Positions 1 through 8,815 of a stretch of 64,000 nucleotides of DNA are shown here, one piece after another (position 1 is the stretch's first letter; every line of letters begins with the position of its first letter). The translations under genes were made by a program, and so were the position numbers. Below the pieces are notes generated by a model. The model was given only the letters and a program-made list of their open reading frames with translations. It was not told the DNA's origin and searched no databases. This DNA is from Albidovulum sp. (GTDB taxonomy: Bacteria; Pseudomonadota; Alphaproteobacteria; Rhodobacterales; Rhodobacteraceae): assembly GCA_026989275.1 (NCBI GenBank), contig JALSJQ010000045.1:1-64000 (forward strand). The letters run 5' to 3'.

Positions 1-33
1 TAAGGGATCGGGCGGAACTATCTTGCGGGGGTC

Positions 34-834
34 GTGGCCGGCCTTGCCCTGCTCGTGATGCTGGTCGGTCCGCGGGAATTCCTGTCGCGGTTCCGTGCGG
101 CCCTTCTGGCGCTTCCGGCCGCCATTGCCCTGTCCACCGGCTACATGCTGATCAAGAACGCCCTGCCGTATATGACGCCCTATTTCGCCGATGCCGCCCT
201 GGCCGATCTCGACGCGTGGCTTCATCTCGGAACCGCCCCCTGGCGGCTGACCCATGCCCTGGCAGGGGGGGTGGTCCCCGTCGGTCTGCTCGAGACGGTC
301 TATATCACCCTCTGGTCCTTTCCGGCGATGACGTTGCCGATCATCCTGGCCCTGACCGACCGGGATGCGGCCCGCATGCGGCGCATCCTCATCCTCTATG
401 CCGCCGCCTGGGTCCTAATCGGCAATGTTCTGGCGCTTGCGGGGCTGTCCGTCGGCCCGGTCTATTACGACCGCCTCCTCGGCGGGGCGCGTTTCGCCGA
501 TCTGGCCGCGGCCCTGCAGCAGGGCGGCGTGACGACGTCCTCCTTCGGCATCATCCAGGAGCGGCTGTGGGAGGTCTATCGCCAGTCGTCGGTGGTGATC
601 GGCTCCGGCATTTCCGCCTTTCCCAGCGTCCATGTCGCCGTGGCGACGGTGACGGTGATCTACCTTGCCGAACGCAGCCGCCGCTGGCTGATCCCCGGCG
701 TGCCCTTTCTGGCGCTGATCCTGTTCACATCGGTCTATACCGGCTATCATTACGCGATCGACGGTTATGCCTCGATCCTTGTCATCCTTGCGCTCTGGTG
801 GGCCCTGCGCCGCCGCGAGACGAAACGCGCCTGA
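34..834 (+). CDS. PAP2-superfamily (Aur1/Ipt1-like) membrane phosphotransferase or phosphatase
   Basis: A 266-residue hydrophobic protein with about six membrane segments. It carries the two clearest PAP2 motifs: a PSxH motif at residues 197-200 (catalytic His200) and a second motif at 235-246 with His239 and Asp243 (YTGYHYAIDGYA). The first PAP2 motif (KxxxxxxRP) is not visible, which is usual for the Aur1/inositol-phosphotransferase branch (PAP2_3). Family members move or remove a lipid-linked phosphate head group at the membrane; the substrate here is unknown. The frame is closed by a TAA at the first three bases of the window. The start is therefore inside the window, with GTG at 34 and ATG at 58 both possible. 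The protein looks somewhat short, so an upstream frameshift or a start beyond the window edge cannot be excluded. Confidence 0.75.
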   Translation: MAGLALLVMLVGPREFLSRFRAALLALPAAIALSTGYMLIKNALPYMTPYFADAALADLDAWLHLGTAPWRLTHALAGGVVPVGLLETVYITLWSFPAMTLPIILALTDRDAARMRRILILYAAAWVLIGNVLALAGLSVGPVYYDRLLGGARFADLAAALQQGGVTTSSFGIIQERLWEVYRQSSVVIGSGISAFPSVHVAVATVTVIYLAERSRRWLIPGVPFLALILFTSVYTGYHYAIDGYASILVILALWWALRRRETKRA

Positions 835-1060
835 CGCGCCCGGCGTCGCCGGCAGGGTGGTGCGCTGTCTTGGGGCGCGGCGGTGCGCGAGGGGGCGCAC
901 GGAGGTGCGTGTGGGGCTGCGCCCTTCGCGCGCCGGCGCCGTGCCGATTCCGGCCCGGAAAGAGGCCGCTTCGCGGGGCGGGCGGGGGCGGAAGGCGGGG
1001 ATCGATGGCCCCGGCAGGGATTGGCGGCGAAGAGAAGGCGGAGGGGCCGGAGGAGACGCA

Positions 1061-1834
1061 ATGTCGCCAAGGAACGAGAAGGGCGCCGGGCTTTCCCCGC
1101 GCCGGCGCGGTGGGCGGAAGGCGCGGCGGGCGGCCCATGTCTCCCGGGCCGCGCCGGGGGGGCGCGTGGCCGCGTGCGACAGGCCGGGCGGGCTGCTCGT
1201 CATCGCCTGCGGCGCGCTGGCCCGCGAGATACGCAGCCTCGTCCGCATCAATGGCTGGGAACATGTCACGCTTCTGTGCCTGCCGGCCGATCTGCATCTC
1301 ACCCCGGAGAAGATCCCCGATGCGGTGGGCGCCACTATCGCGGCCAATCGTGACCGCTTTGACGAGATTCTCGTGGCCTATGGCGATTGCGGCACCGGCG
1401 GCGAACTGGCGCGCCGCTGCGCCGCGCTCGGGGCAAGGATGCTGCCCGGCGCCCATTGCTACGCCTTCTTCAGCGGCGTTGCGGCCTTTGAGGCGCTGGA
1501 GGAGCCGGGGGCGTTCTATCTCACCGATTTCCTCGTGCGCCAGTTCGACGCCTTCGTGTGGAAGCCGCTCGGTCTCGACCGCCACCCCGAGCTCAGGGAG
1601 GCCTATTTCGGCCATTATGACAGGCTCGTCCACCTCGCGCAGGAGGACGATCCGGCTCTGGCCGCAGCGGCGGCCGAGGCGGCGGCGCGGCTCGGCCTTG
1701 CCTTCGAGCGCCGGTTCACCGGCTTCGGGGATCTGGCCCGGGCGCTCGAAGCGGCGGCGCGGCGGACGGGGAAGACGGGCGCCGCCATGCCGGCAAGGGG
1801 CATGGCGGGCCGGGAGGACGAGGTCGGGCGCTGA
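1061..1834 (+). CDS. DUF1638 domain-containing protein
   Basis: A 257-residue protein matching DUF1638 from about residue 45 onward: a VIACGALA strand, then YGDCGTGG around Cys110 and an AHCYAFF motif around Cys133. Conserved cysteines suggest a metal or corrinoid-type site, but no reaction is established for the family. The ATG at 1061 was chosen because it follows a GGAGGAGACGC ribosome-binding site; the same frame is open much further upstream but only with Arg-rich low-complexity sequence. The first 45 residues are basic and poorly conserved-looking. The gene converges on the dctD-like gene, and no functional partner (methyltransferase, uroporphyrinogen decarboxylase-like protein) is visible next to it. 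Confidence 0.8.
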   Translation: MSPRNEKGAGLSPRRRGGRKARRAAHVSRAAPGGRVAACDRPGGLLVIACGALAREIRSLVRINGWEHVTLLCLPADLHLTPEKIPDAVGATIAANRDRFDEILVAYGDCGTGGELARRCAALGARMLPGAHCYAFFSGVAAFEALEEPGAFYLTDFLVRQFDAFVWKPLGLDRHPELREAYFGHYDRLVHLAQEDDPALAAAAAEAAARLGLAFERRFTGFGDLARALEAAARRTGKTGAAMPARGMAGREDEVGR

Positions 1835-2078
1835 TCCTGTCGGCCGGATCCGAAGGGCAGGGGCATCCTTTCCTGCACCGCGATGGGCGGCATGGCGGAG
1901 GATCCCGTCAATCCTGCCGGCGCGGGCCGACCCCGCACGCGAGGGCACAGGGCATCACAAGTGCCGATGGGCGCCGCGAGGGGGTGGTGCGAAGGGCGGC
2001 CGATTCGTTCGGGCTGATCGGTTCGGGGGCGCAGGTCCGCGGCACCGGTCACTGCGAGGGTCGGCGTGCCGGCCGGTG

Positions 2079-3422
2079 TCAGCCGATATAGTCGGCGCGC
2101 GAGAGGCCGTATTTGGCCATCTTCTCGTTGAGGGTGCGGCGCGGCACCTTCAGTTCCTCGATCACCTTGGCGACCGACCCCTTGTGCCGCCGCATGGCGT
2201 TGTCGATCAGCATGCGTTCGAAGGCCTCGACATATTCCTTGAGCGGCTTGCCCTCGGCCGAAAGCGCCCTTGGCGGCGCGTCGCGGTTCTCCTCCATCAG
2301 GAGCTGGGTGATCGACCCTTCGCCGCGCCGGCTCTGGAGGACGACCCGCTCGGCGAGGTTGATCAGCTGGCGGACATTGCCGGGCCAGGGGGCCTGCATC
2401 AGCTGGGCGGCGTCGGCGGCGGAGATCTCGGGCGGCGCGCAGCCGTAATCCTCGGCGAAGATCTCGAGATAGCGGTTGAACAGGGCGAGCACGTCCTCGC
2501 CCCGCTCGCGCAGGGGCGGCAGGCGCAGCCGCAGCGCGGCGAGACGGTAGAAGAGATCGGGCCGCAGCGCCTGTTCGGCGCCCATGCCAGCGTCGGGGTG
2601 GTTCGAGATCGAGACGATCCGCGGCAGTTCGACCGTCTCGTCCCCGTCGAGAAGTTCGAGCAGCCGCGCCTGCACCGGCGGTGGCAGCTGCTCGATGTCC
2701 TCGAGCACCAGCGTGCCGCCGCGGGCCGCTTCCATGGCCGGCGGTCGGGCCGGATCGTCGGCCGGTCCGAACAGGAGCCGCTCGAGCTCCTCGGGCGCAT
2801 GGGCGGCACAGTTGACGGTCACGAGCCGGCTCCCCTGACGCGGGCCGGCGGCGTGGAGCGCATGGGCGACGAGGCTCTTGCCGGTGCCGGCCTCGCCCTC
2901 GATCAGCACGTGCCCGTCGGCCTGGGCGATGTCGAGGATCTCCTCGCGCAGCCGCTGCATCGGTGCCGAGGTGCCGACGAGCTTGCGCATCAGCGTGCTG
3001 CCGTCGGCCAGTTCGCGGCGCAGCTGGCGGTTCTCGAGCACGAGCCGCCGGGCCTGCAACGCCCGGCGCGCCAGATCGGACATCCGTTCCGGGTCGAAGG
3101 GCTTTTCGAGGAAGTCGTAGGCCCCGACCCGCATCGCCTCCACCGCCATCGGCACGTCGCCATGGCCGGTGATGACGATCACCGGCAGCTGCGAATCCAT
3201 CGCCGACAGCCGCTTGAGGAAGGCCATGCCCCCCATGCCGGGCATCTTGATGTCGGTGATGACGATTCCGGGCCAGTCGGGGCCGATCTCGCCGAGCGCA
3301 TCCTCGGCCGAGGCGTAGGTCACCGGCGCGAAGCCCGAAAGCGTCAGCCACTGGGCGATCGACTGGCGCATGTCCTCCTCGTCATCGACCACCGCGATCT
3401 TCAAGCCCTGTTTCGTTGCCAT
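2079..3422 (-). CDS. dctD: DctD-like NtrC-family response regulator lacking GAFTGA
   Basis: A 447-residue response regulator: receiver domain with phospho-acceptor Asp57 and Lys107, AAA+ domain with Walker A GEAGTGKS at 176-183, and a C-terminal Fis-type helix-turn-helix around 400-440. It pairs with the DctB-like kinase directly upstream, the arrangement that controls C4-dicarboxylate uptake in rhizobia. Two departures stand out. The loop that should carry GAFTGA after LLFG (216-219) is shortened and replaced by an Ala/Pro/Asp stretch. Walker B reads GGTLVLED instead of GGTLFLDE. It is therefore unlikely to activate sigma-54 polymerase in the normal way. The start ATG at 3422 gives MATKQGLK ahead of the first receiver strand. 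The target genes (dctA or dctPQM) are not in this window, so the dicarboxylate assignment rests on similarity. Confidence 0.85.
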   Translation of the reverse strand: MATKQGLKIAVVDDEEDMRQSIAQWLTLSGFAPVTYASAEDALGEIGPDWPGIVITDIKMPGMGGMAFLKRLSAMDSQLPVIVITGHGDVPMAVEAMRVGAYDFLEKPFDPERMSDLARRALQARRLVLENRQLRRELADGSTLMRKLVGTSAPMQRLREEILDIAQADGHVLIEGEAGTGKSLVAHALHAAGPRQGSRLVTVNCAAHAPEELERLLFGPADDPARPPAMEAARGGTLVLEDIEQLPPPVQARLLELLDGDETVELPRIVSISNHPDAGMGAEQALRPDLFYRLAALRLRLPPLRERGEDVLALFNRYLEIFAEDYGCAPPEISAADAAQLMQAPWPGNVRQLINLAERVVLQSRRGEGSITQLLMEENRDAPPRALSAEGKPLKEYVEAFERMLIDNAMRRHKGSVAKVIEELKVPRRTLNEKMAKYGLSRADYIG

Positions 3423-3525
3423 CTTTCTGCCTGTTCCGTTCTGCCTGTCACTGCCTGTCGTTCTTCCGGTGTCCTGTCCGCGAGCCTGCGGCGGGACATG
3501 GCCCGGCCCCGGCCCGCCGGGCCGG

Positions 3526-5349
3526 TCATTCGGCCGCGCGGCGCGGCTCTTCTTCCTGCCAGCCCGGCAGGTGGATCTCGAAGACGGCACCGCCCCGTTC
3601 GCCGTTGCGGGCCGAGAGGCGGCCGCCGAGATCGGCGACGATGCTCGAGGAAATGGCGAGGCCGAGCCCGAGCCCGTCCCCCGGTTTCTTGGTGGTGTAG
3701 AAAGGCTCGAACAGCTGGTCGAGATCGGCGATGCCCCGGCCGTTGTCGCGCACCGAGAGGAGCACGTTGTCGCCGCCCGTGAGCATGATCTCGATCCGCC
3801 GCTCCGCCTGGCCGCAGGTGGCGTCGATGCCGTTGCGGATGAGGTTCACCAGCACCTGTTCGAGGCGCATCTGGTCTCCCATCACCATCACCGGCCGGTC
3901 GGGCAGCATCGACTCGATGCGGACATTCTCGTCGCGGATCTGGGGGCGCATGATGTCGAGCGCGCCGCCGACCACCTCGCGCATGTCCACGGGTCTGAGT
4001 TCGTCGCCCCCCTTGCGGGCGTAGGATTTGAGCTGGCGGGTGATGGTGCTCATGCGGCTGATGAGGTCGTCGATCCGCTGGAAGGAGGCGATCGCCTCCT
4101 CGCGCCGGCCGCGCTGGAGCAGGAGCCGCGCCCCGGCCAGATAGGTCTTCATCGCCGCCAGCGGCTGGTTGAGTTCGTGGCTGACCGCGGCCGACATCTC
4201 GCCGAGCGCGGCGAGCTTCGAGGATTGCTCCAGCGACTGTTCGGCGACCTTCAGGTGGCGTTCGGCCTTCTCGCGTTCGGCGATCTCCTGCTGGAGGCGC
4301 TCGTTGAGGCGCCTGAGCGCGATCGATTCGCGTTCGAAGGCGAAGGAGCGGGTGAGGGCCCGGCGCGAAAGGATGTAGAAGGCGAAGGCGGCCAGCAGCG
4401 CAAAGGCCATCAGCTCGATGGCGATGATGCCGTTGATCCGCTCGCGCACCGGCTCGGTGGTCGAGAAATGGATGAGGCGCCAGCCGCGGAAGGGAATCCG
4501 CACTTCGCTGCGAATGATGCTGGTGCTGCTGCCCGGCGCGAAGCCCCCCGGAGCGAAACGCCAGTCGCCGAGCCGGTTGCGGGCCTCCTCGAGCGCCTTC
4601 TCGGGGGGCAGGGCGGCGAGGGCTTCCTCGAGCGGCCTGTCGCGCCAGGCGGGGTTCGAGGCGAGAAGCACCTCGCCGGTGCTGTCGGTGACGATGTAGC
4701 CGTCGAGCGTGCCGCGCCAGCCGGCCTCGATGCCCGAAAGGTCGGCCTCGGCGGCGATGACCCCGAGCGGCCTGCCGTCCTTCTCGATCCGGCGGGCGTG
4801 AAAGAAGCGTCGTCGCCCGGCCTCGTCGGAAGTGATGGCGAAGACGGTGCGCGACGTGCGCAAGGCGTCGATGAAGAAACGGGCCCGGCCCATGTCCCGG
4901 CCGAGGAGCTGCCGGTCGGTGGCGGCGACCACCTTGCCGGAAGCGTCGAGCAGGATCAGCGAACCCGGACCGATTTCCTTGAGATAGCTGATGAGACGGC
5001 GCGAGGTGTCGGCGAAGTCGCGTTCGGACAAGGCCTTGGCGAGAGCGCCGTCGCGCGCGAGAAGCAGCGGCACGGTCGTGTAGCGCTGCAGCTGGGCGGC
5101 GATGGCCGAGGCATGCAGCGCCAGCCGCCGCTCCGCTTCGGTCCGGGCCTTGCTGGCATAGCGTTCCGACAGGAACATGTGCGTGCCGATCACCACCGCG
5201 AGCGCGATGAGCACGATGCCGATCGCCACCAGCCGATAGAGGAGCCGATGTCCCTCTTTCTGCCCGCCCTCCGGGAGCGGATCGTCCAGGGCATCCTCCC
5301 CGGCCTCGGGCGTGGTCGATTCCCGCTTGTCGGAACGCGTGTCCATCAT
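3526..5349 (-). CDS. dctB: DctB-like sensor histidine kinase
   Basis: A 607-residue membrane kinase. Membrane segments lie at about 39-60 and 307-328, flanking a roughly 240-residue periplasmic sensor of the double-Cache type, as in DctB. A coiled coil (340-380) leads to the HisKA domain with phospho-accepting His391 in SHELNQPLAAM. The ATPase domain follows, with an N box around 501-508 (NLIRNGID) and G boxes near 534-562. It would autophosphorylate on sensing a periplasmic ligand, probably a C4-dicarboxylate, and pass phosphate to the regulator whose gene starts 103 bp downstream. Two adjacent ATG codons (5349, 5346) can serve as start. The gene is probably cotranscribed with dctD; the upstream region contains a repeated palindrome-containing motif. 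Confidence 0.88.
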   Translation of the reverse strand: MMDTRSDKRESTTPEAGEDALDDPLPEGGQKEGHRLLYRLVAIGIVLIALAVVIGTHMFLSERYASKARTEAERRLALHASAIAAQLQRYTTVPLLLARDGALAKALSERDFADTSRRLISYLKEIGPGSLILLDASGKVVAATDRQLLGRDMGRARFFIDALRTSRTVFAITSDEAGRRRFFHARRIEKDGRPLGVIAAEADLSGIEAGWRGTLDGYIVTDSTGEVLLASNPAWRDRPLEEALAALPPEKALEEARNRLGDWRFAPGGFAPGSSTSIIRSEVRIPFRGWRLIHFSTTEPVRERINGIIAIELMAFALLAAFAFYILSRRALTRSFAFERESIALRRLNERLQQEIAEREKAERHLKVAEQSLEQSSKLAALGEMSAAVSHELNQPLAAMKTYLAGARLLLQRGRREEAIASFQRIDDLISRMSTITRQLKSYARKGGDELRPVDMREVVGGALDIMRPQIRDENVRIESMLPDRPVMVMGDQMRLEQVLVNLIRNGIDATCGQAERRIEIMLTGGDNVLLSVRDNGRGIADLDQLFEPFYTTKKPGDGLGLGLAISSSIVADLGGRLSARNGERGGAVFEIHLPGWQEEEPRRAAE

Positions 5350-5720
5350 GGCGCGAATCTAGGCGAGCGGGGCGGGCGCCACAAGCGCTGCCCGCCGCCG
5401 GCAAGACGATGGGCGGCCCGGCGCCGGCATGGCGGTTCCTTCATGACCGCTTTGCGGCCGTTTGTGGTCAGGGAAAGGGGTGCAAGGCCGCGCGGCAGGT
5501 CGCGGCACCGGCGGACGGCAGGGCGGGCTGATGATGCGGCCGGGGCGCTTTCCCGGGAGGTGATGGCGGAGCCCGGTGCGGAACGAGCCTCGGGGGCGCG
5601 GGTCGATTTCCTGCTCCGGGGCGGCTGGGCGGGCGCCTTTCCCGGGAGGTGCTCTCCCGATCCGGTTCCGATAGAGGCCCCCATCCGGTGGCCCGCATCG
5701 CTCGGGGCGCCGGCAGCCCG
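5350..5720. other. Intergenic region upstream of dctB with a repeated TCCCGGGA motif
   Basis: This 371-bp stretch lies between the purQ stop and the dctB start, both on the minus strand, and holds no convincing gene. It contains two identical 15-bp copies of CTTTCCCGGGAGGTG at 5548-5562 and 5637-5651, each with the palindromic core TCCCGGGA, 89 bp apart. They could be regulator sites for dctBD. No clear promoter or terminator is seen. Confidence 0.4.
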
Positions 5721-6392
5721 TCAGACGCCGGCGAGCTGTTCTGCGAGCGCGCGGAAGAGAGGGGCGCCGTCCTCGTTGCCCTGATGGGGGAAGGCGGCCC
5801 GTTCGGGATGGGGCATCATGCCGAGCACGCGGCGGTTCTCCGAGAGGATGCCGGCGATGTCGGCCAGCGAGCCGTTCGGGTTGTCGAGATAGCGGAAGGC
5901 GATGCGCCCTTCGCCCTCGAGGCGCGCGAGCGTGTCGGGATCGGCGATGTAGTTGCCGTCGTGATGGGCGACGGGGATCGTCACCTCCGCCCCCGGCGCA
6001 TAGCCGGCCAGGAACGGGCTTTCGCCGGTCTCCACCCGCAGCGGCACGTCGCGGCAGACGAATTTCAGCCCGGCGTTGCGGATGAGGGCGCCGGGCAGAA
6101 GACCGGTCTCGGTCAGCACCTGGAAGCCGTTGCAGATGCCGAGGACGGGGCCGCCGCGCTTCGCGAAATCGACGATGGCCCGGGCGACGGGCGAACGCGC
6201 GGCGATCGCCCCGCAACGCAGATAGTCGCCGAAGGAAAAGCCGCCGGGAATGGCGACAAGATCGGTGCCTTCGGGCAATGTCGCGTCCTTGTGCCAGACC
6301 ATGACCGGCTCGGCGCCGGCCACCTCGCGGAGCGCGTCGGCGAGGTCGCGGTCGCAATTCGAACCGGGGAAGACGATGACGGCGGCTTTCAT
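5721..6392 (-). CDS. purQ: Phosphoribosylformylglycinamidine synthase, glutaminase subunit PurQ
   Basis: A 223-residue class I glutamine amidotransferase. The nucleophile is Cys87 in GICNGF, with the His195/Glu197 dyad in [10 protein letters not shown]. The N-terminus, [14 protein letters not shown], is typical of PurQ. It releases ammonia from glutamine for the fourth step of purine synthesis (FGAR to FGAM) in complex with PurS and the small form of PurL. PurL is not in this window. The gene lies 68 bp after purS on the same strand and is the last gene of the purC-purS-purQ run. Length and motifs are normal. Confidence 0.97.
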   Translation of the reverse strand: MKAAVIVFPGSNCDRDLADALREVAGAEPVMVWHKDATLPEGTDLVAIPGGFSFGDYLRCGAIAARSPVARAIVDFAKRGGPVLGICNGFQVLTETGLLPGALIRNAGLKFVCRDVPLRVETGESPFLAGYAPGAEVTIPVAHHDGNYIADPDTLARLEGEGRIAFRYLDNPNGSLADIAGILSENRRVLGMMPHPERAAFPHQGNEDGAPLFRALAEQLAGV

Positions 6393-6460
6393 CTTCGCTC
6401 CTTGGCAGTCGGAGGCATCGGGCGGCGGTTCGGCCTATCTGCGGCCGCGGCGGGCCGGCC

Positions 6461-6718
6461 TCAGCGTTCGGCAATCTCGATCCGGTAATCCTCGATCACG
6501 GTATTGGCGAGCAGTTTCTCGCACATCTCGCGGGCCCGGGCCGCTGCCTCCTCGGCATTCCCGGCTTCCATGTCGATCTCAACGAGCTTGCCCTGGCGCA
6601 CCTTGTCGATGCCGGCAAAGCCGAGCGTGGCAAGCGCGTGGCGCACCGCTTCGCCCTGCGGGTCGAGCACGCCGGGCTTGAGCATGATCTCGATGCGGGC
6701 CTTGAAGGGGTGGGGCAT
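6461..6718 (-). CDS. purS: Phosphoribosylformylglycinamidine synthase subunit PurS
   Basis: An 85-residue protein with the small alpha/beta fold of PurS, recognisable from the IEIMLKPGVLDPQG start and the later GKLVEIDMEAG segment. It bridges PurQ and PurL in the three-part FGAM synthetase used by Gram-positive bacteria and alphaproteobacteria. Its presence implies that this organism has the short PurL rather than the fused enterobacterial enzyme. It sits 24 bp after purC and 68 bp before purQ, so the three genes are very likely one operon. Confidence 0.95.
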   Translation of the reverse strand: MPHPFKARIEIMLKPGVLDPQGEAVRHALATLGFAGIDKVRQGKLVEIDMEAGNAEEAAARAREMCEKLLANTVIEDYRIEIAER

Positions 6719-6742
6719 GGGCGTCTCCGGTGTCGGCGGGGA

Positions 6743-7501
6743 TCAGTTGACGAGGGTGGGGCGCTTCGGAAAGCCGTTCGCGGGCAGAAGGCCGAAGCGG
6801 CGCGCAACTTCCGTGTAGGCGTCGGCCAGGTCGCCGAGCTCGTGGCGGAACACGTCCTTGTCGAGCTTGCGGCCGGTGCGGATGTCCCACAGCCGGCAGC
6901 TGTCGGGGGAGATCTCGTCGGCCACGATCAGGCGGGGATAGTCGTTTTCCCAGATGCGGCCGATCTCGATCTTGAAATCGACGAGGCGGATGCCGACCCC
7001 GAAGAACAGCCCCGAAAGCACGTCGTTCACCCGGAGGGCGAGATTGACCATCTCGTCGATCTCCTGCTGGCTGGCCCAGCCGAAGGCGGCGATGTGTTCC
7101 TCGGCGACGATCGGGTCGCCCAGGCTGTCGTCCTTGAGGTAGAACTCGACCAGGGGACGCGGCAGCTGGGCGCCCTCGTCCATGCCGAGCCGGCGGGTGA
7201 GCGAGCCGGCGGCGAAATCACGCACCACCACCTCGAGCGGGATCATTTCGGCCTCGCGCACGAGCTGCTCGCGCATGTTGAGGCGGCGGATGAAATGGGT
7301 CGGGATGCCGACATTGGCGAGGGCCAGCATGAAGAATTCGCTCAGCCGGTTGTTGAGCACGCCCTTGCCCTCGACAATCTCGTGCCGCTCGCCGTTGAAG
7401 GCGGTGGCATCGTCCTTGAAATACTGGATGAGCGTTCCGGGCTCCGGCCCCTCGTAGAGGATCTTGGCTTTGCCCTCGTAGATCAGCTTGCGCCGTGCCA
7501 T
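6743..7501 (-). CDS. purC: Phosphoribosylaminoimidazole-succinocarboxamide synthase (SAICAR synthase)
   Basis: A 252-residue PurC that joins aspartate to CAIR with ATP use in purine synthesis. The N-terminal [14 protein letters not shown] strand and the later VDFKIEIGR and IVADEISPD motifs are diagnostic. The ATG at 7501 follows an AAGGAAC ribosome-binding site. It is the first gene of the purC-purS-purQ run. The roughly 240 bp upstream, shared with the divergent DUF1476 gene, should hold its promoter; I see no PurR-type operator or purine riboswitch there. Confidence 0.97.
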   Translation of the reverse strand: MARRKLIYEGKAKILYEGPEPGTLIQYFKDDATAFNGERHEIVEGKGVLNNRLSEFFMLALANVGIPTHFIRRLNMREQLVREAEMIPLEVVVRDFAAGSLTRRLGMDEGAQLPRPLVEFYLKDDSLGDPIVAEEHIAAFGWASQQEIDEMVNLALRVNDVLSGLFFGVGIRLVDFKIEIGRIWENDYPRLIVADEISPDSCRLWDIRTGRKLDKDVFRHELGDLADAYTEVARRFGLLPANGFPKRPTLVN

Positions 7502-7743
7502 GAGAGTGTTCCTTGCCGGCCGCGGCGGTGCGCGGCGATGGGGCTCATATAGGGAGAAGCCGGGAGAGGGGCAAGCCGCGGCAGCCCGTCGCAGGGCGCG
7601 ATCTCCCGTCCCGATGCCGCCCTCCCCTTGCCCCGGGCGGGAATGCAGGTCATATCGGGCCCAAGGCTCGCCGCCCGTTCTTGCGCGCAGGCTGCAGGGA
7701 CGGGCAGGGGAGACGAGGATGCCACAGGGATGACGGAGGATCC

Positions 7744-8061
7744 ATGAGCGACATTTTCGACGAACGCGAAAACGCCTTCGAGGCCAAGTTCGCCCATGAC
7801 GAGGAAATGCAGTTCAAGGCCCGGGCGCGGCGGGACAAGCTGCTGGGGCTCTGGGCCGCGGAGCTGCTCGGCCTTTCGGGCGAGACGGCCGAGGCCTACG
7901 CGCTCGAGGTGGTGAAGGCCGATCTCGAGGAGGCCGGCGACGAGGACGTGGTCCGCAAGCTCGTCAGGGATCTCGAGGGCAAGGCCGACGAGGCCGCCAT
8001 CCGCGAGAAGCTGCGCGAATATCTCGCCGAGGCCAAGGCCCAGATCGTCGCCGAAGGCTGA
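7744..8061 (+). CDS. DUF1476 protein, F1Fo-ATPase zeta-type inhibitor subunit
   Basis: A 105-residue, highly charged, all-helical protein beginning [21 protein letters not shown], the hallmark of DUF1476. In Paracoccus denitrificans this family is the zeta subunit, which blocks reverse rotation (ATP hydrolysis) of the F1Fo-ATPase through its N-terminal segment. The ATG at 7744 has a strong GGAGGATCC site just upstream. The gene is divergent from purC and not near any ATP synthase genes. How fully this homolog inhibits is unknown; inhibitory strength varies between alphaproteobacterial versions. Confidence 0.92.
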   Translation: MSDIFDERENAFEAKFAHDEEMQFKARARRDKLLGLWAAELLGLSGETAEAYALEVVKADLEEAGDEDVVRKLVRDLEGKADEAAIREKLREYLAEAKAQIVAEG

Positions 8062-8419
8062 AGATGCAGCGAAGGGCGGTGACTGCCCGCCGTGCCTGAC
8101 GCGCCGGGCAGGCGGGGCGGGTGTTCCGCATGCGGACGGCGCCCTTGCCCCTGCGCGGCGGGTGCCTGCGGAGAGGTGCGCCCGTCATGCGCAATTTCCC
8201 GTGAGCGCCGCCATGCGCCGCTCCGTCCGCCTACTCAAGCGGCGACCGGCTTGCCCCGGCTCCGCGGCTTGAGTAGGGTGCGCTCCGACCGCGGCGTTGC
8301 ATGCCGGCGTTGCGCCATCGGGCCGGGAGGCTCCGGGGCGGTGGCCGGCGGGCAGGGTCGCGCGAGCCGCACGATGACGCGACGCGTCCCCATTCCCAAT
8401 TCCAAGGAACGAGGTTTCC
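8062..8419. other. Intergenic region upstream of yajC holding a long stem-loop
   Basis: This 358-bp gap between the DUF1476 gene and yajC shows no plausible coding sequence. Its main feature is a perfect 11-bp inverted repeat (8230-8240 with 8267-8277). The rest is GC-rich with no clear promoter hexamers, although the yajC-secD-secF promoter probably lies here. Confidence 0.5.
8230..8277. repeat. 11-bp perfect inverted repeat, 48-nt stem-loop
   Basis: CCTACTCAAGC at 8230-8240 is exactly complementary to GCTTGAGTAGG at 8267-8277. Inside the loop a further 3-bp pairing (8242-8244 with 8263-8265) and a CCGG/CCGG pairing (8246-8249 with 8256-8259) would lengthen the stem. No T-run follows on either strand, so it is not a standard intrinsic terminator. 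It lies 143 bp before yajC. Confidence 0.65.
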
Positions 8420-8746
8420 ATGTTCATCACGCCTGCCTATGCCCAGACCGCCGGTGGTGGCGCCGCCGGAGGGCTCGCCAGCTTCGTCCCGCTGATCCTG
8501 ATCTTCATCATCATGTATTTCCTCCTGATCCGCCCCCAGCAGAAGAAGCTCAAGGAGCACAGGGCGATGATCGAGTCGCTGCGCCGGGGTGACGTGGTCG
8601 TCACCCAGGGCGGCATCATCGGCAAGGTCGTCAAGGTTCGCGAGGACGAGGCCGAGATCGAGATCGCCAACGGCGTGCGGGTCAAGGTGGTCAAGCATAC
8701 CATCCAGCAGGTGATGAACCGCACCGAGCCTGCCGGGGGCGAGTGA
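8420..8746 (+). CDS. yajC: Preprotein translocase subunit YajC
   Basis: A 108-residue protein with one membrane helix (about residues 15-38) followed by RPQQKKLKEH and a small cytoplasmic beta domain (GDVVVTQGGIIGKV), the standard YajC layout. It belongs to the SecDF-YajC accessory complex of the Sec translocon and starts the yajC-secD-secF operon. The ATG at 8420 follows AAGGAACGAGG. The length is normal. Confidence 0.97.
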   Translation: MFITPAYAQTAGGGAAGGLASFVPLILIFIIMYFLLIRPQQKKLKEHRAMIESLRRGDVVVTQGGIIGKVVKVREDEAEIEIANGVRVKVVKHTIQQVMNRTEPAGGE

Positions 8747-8815
8747 CGAATCCGGGGGCCTCGGCGCCTCCCGCCCCGCCGCAAGACGCTGTCATCCCGC
8801 CATCGGAGCCACGAG

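Noticed and set aside
216-3782. A plus-strand open frame of 1188 codons
   Set aside because: It crosses the PAP2, DUF1638 and dctD-like genes in the wrong frame or strand; its translation is Arg/Gly/Pro-rich and has no domain. Long shadow frames are expected at this GC content.
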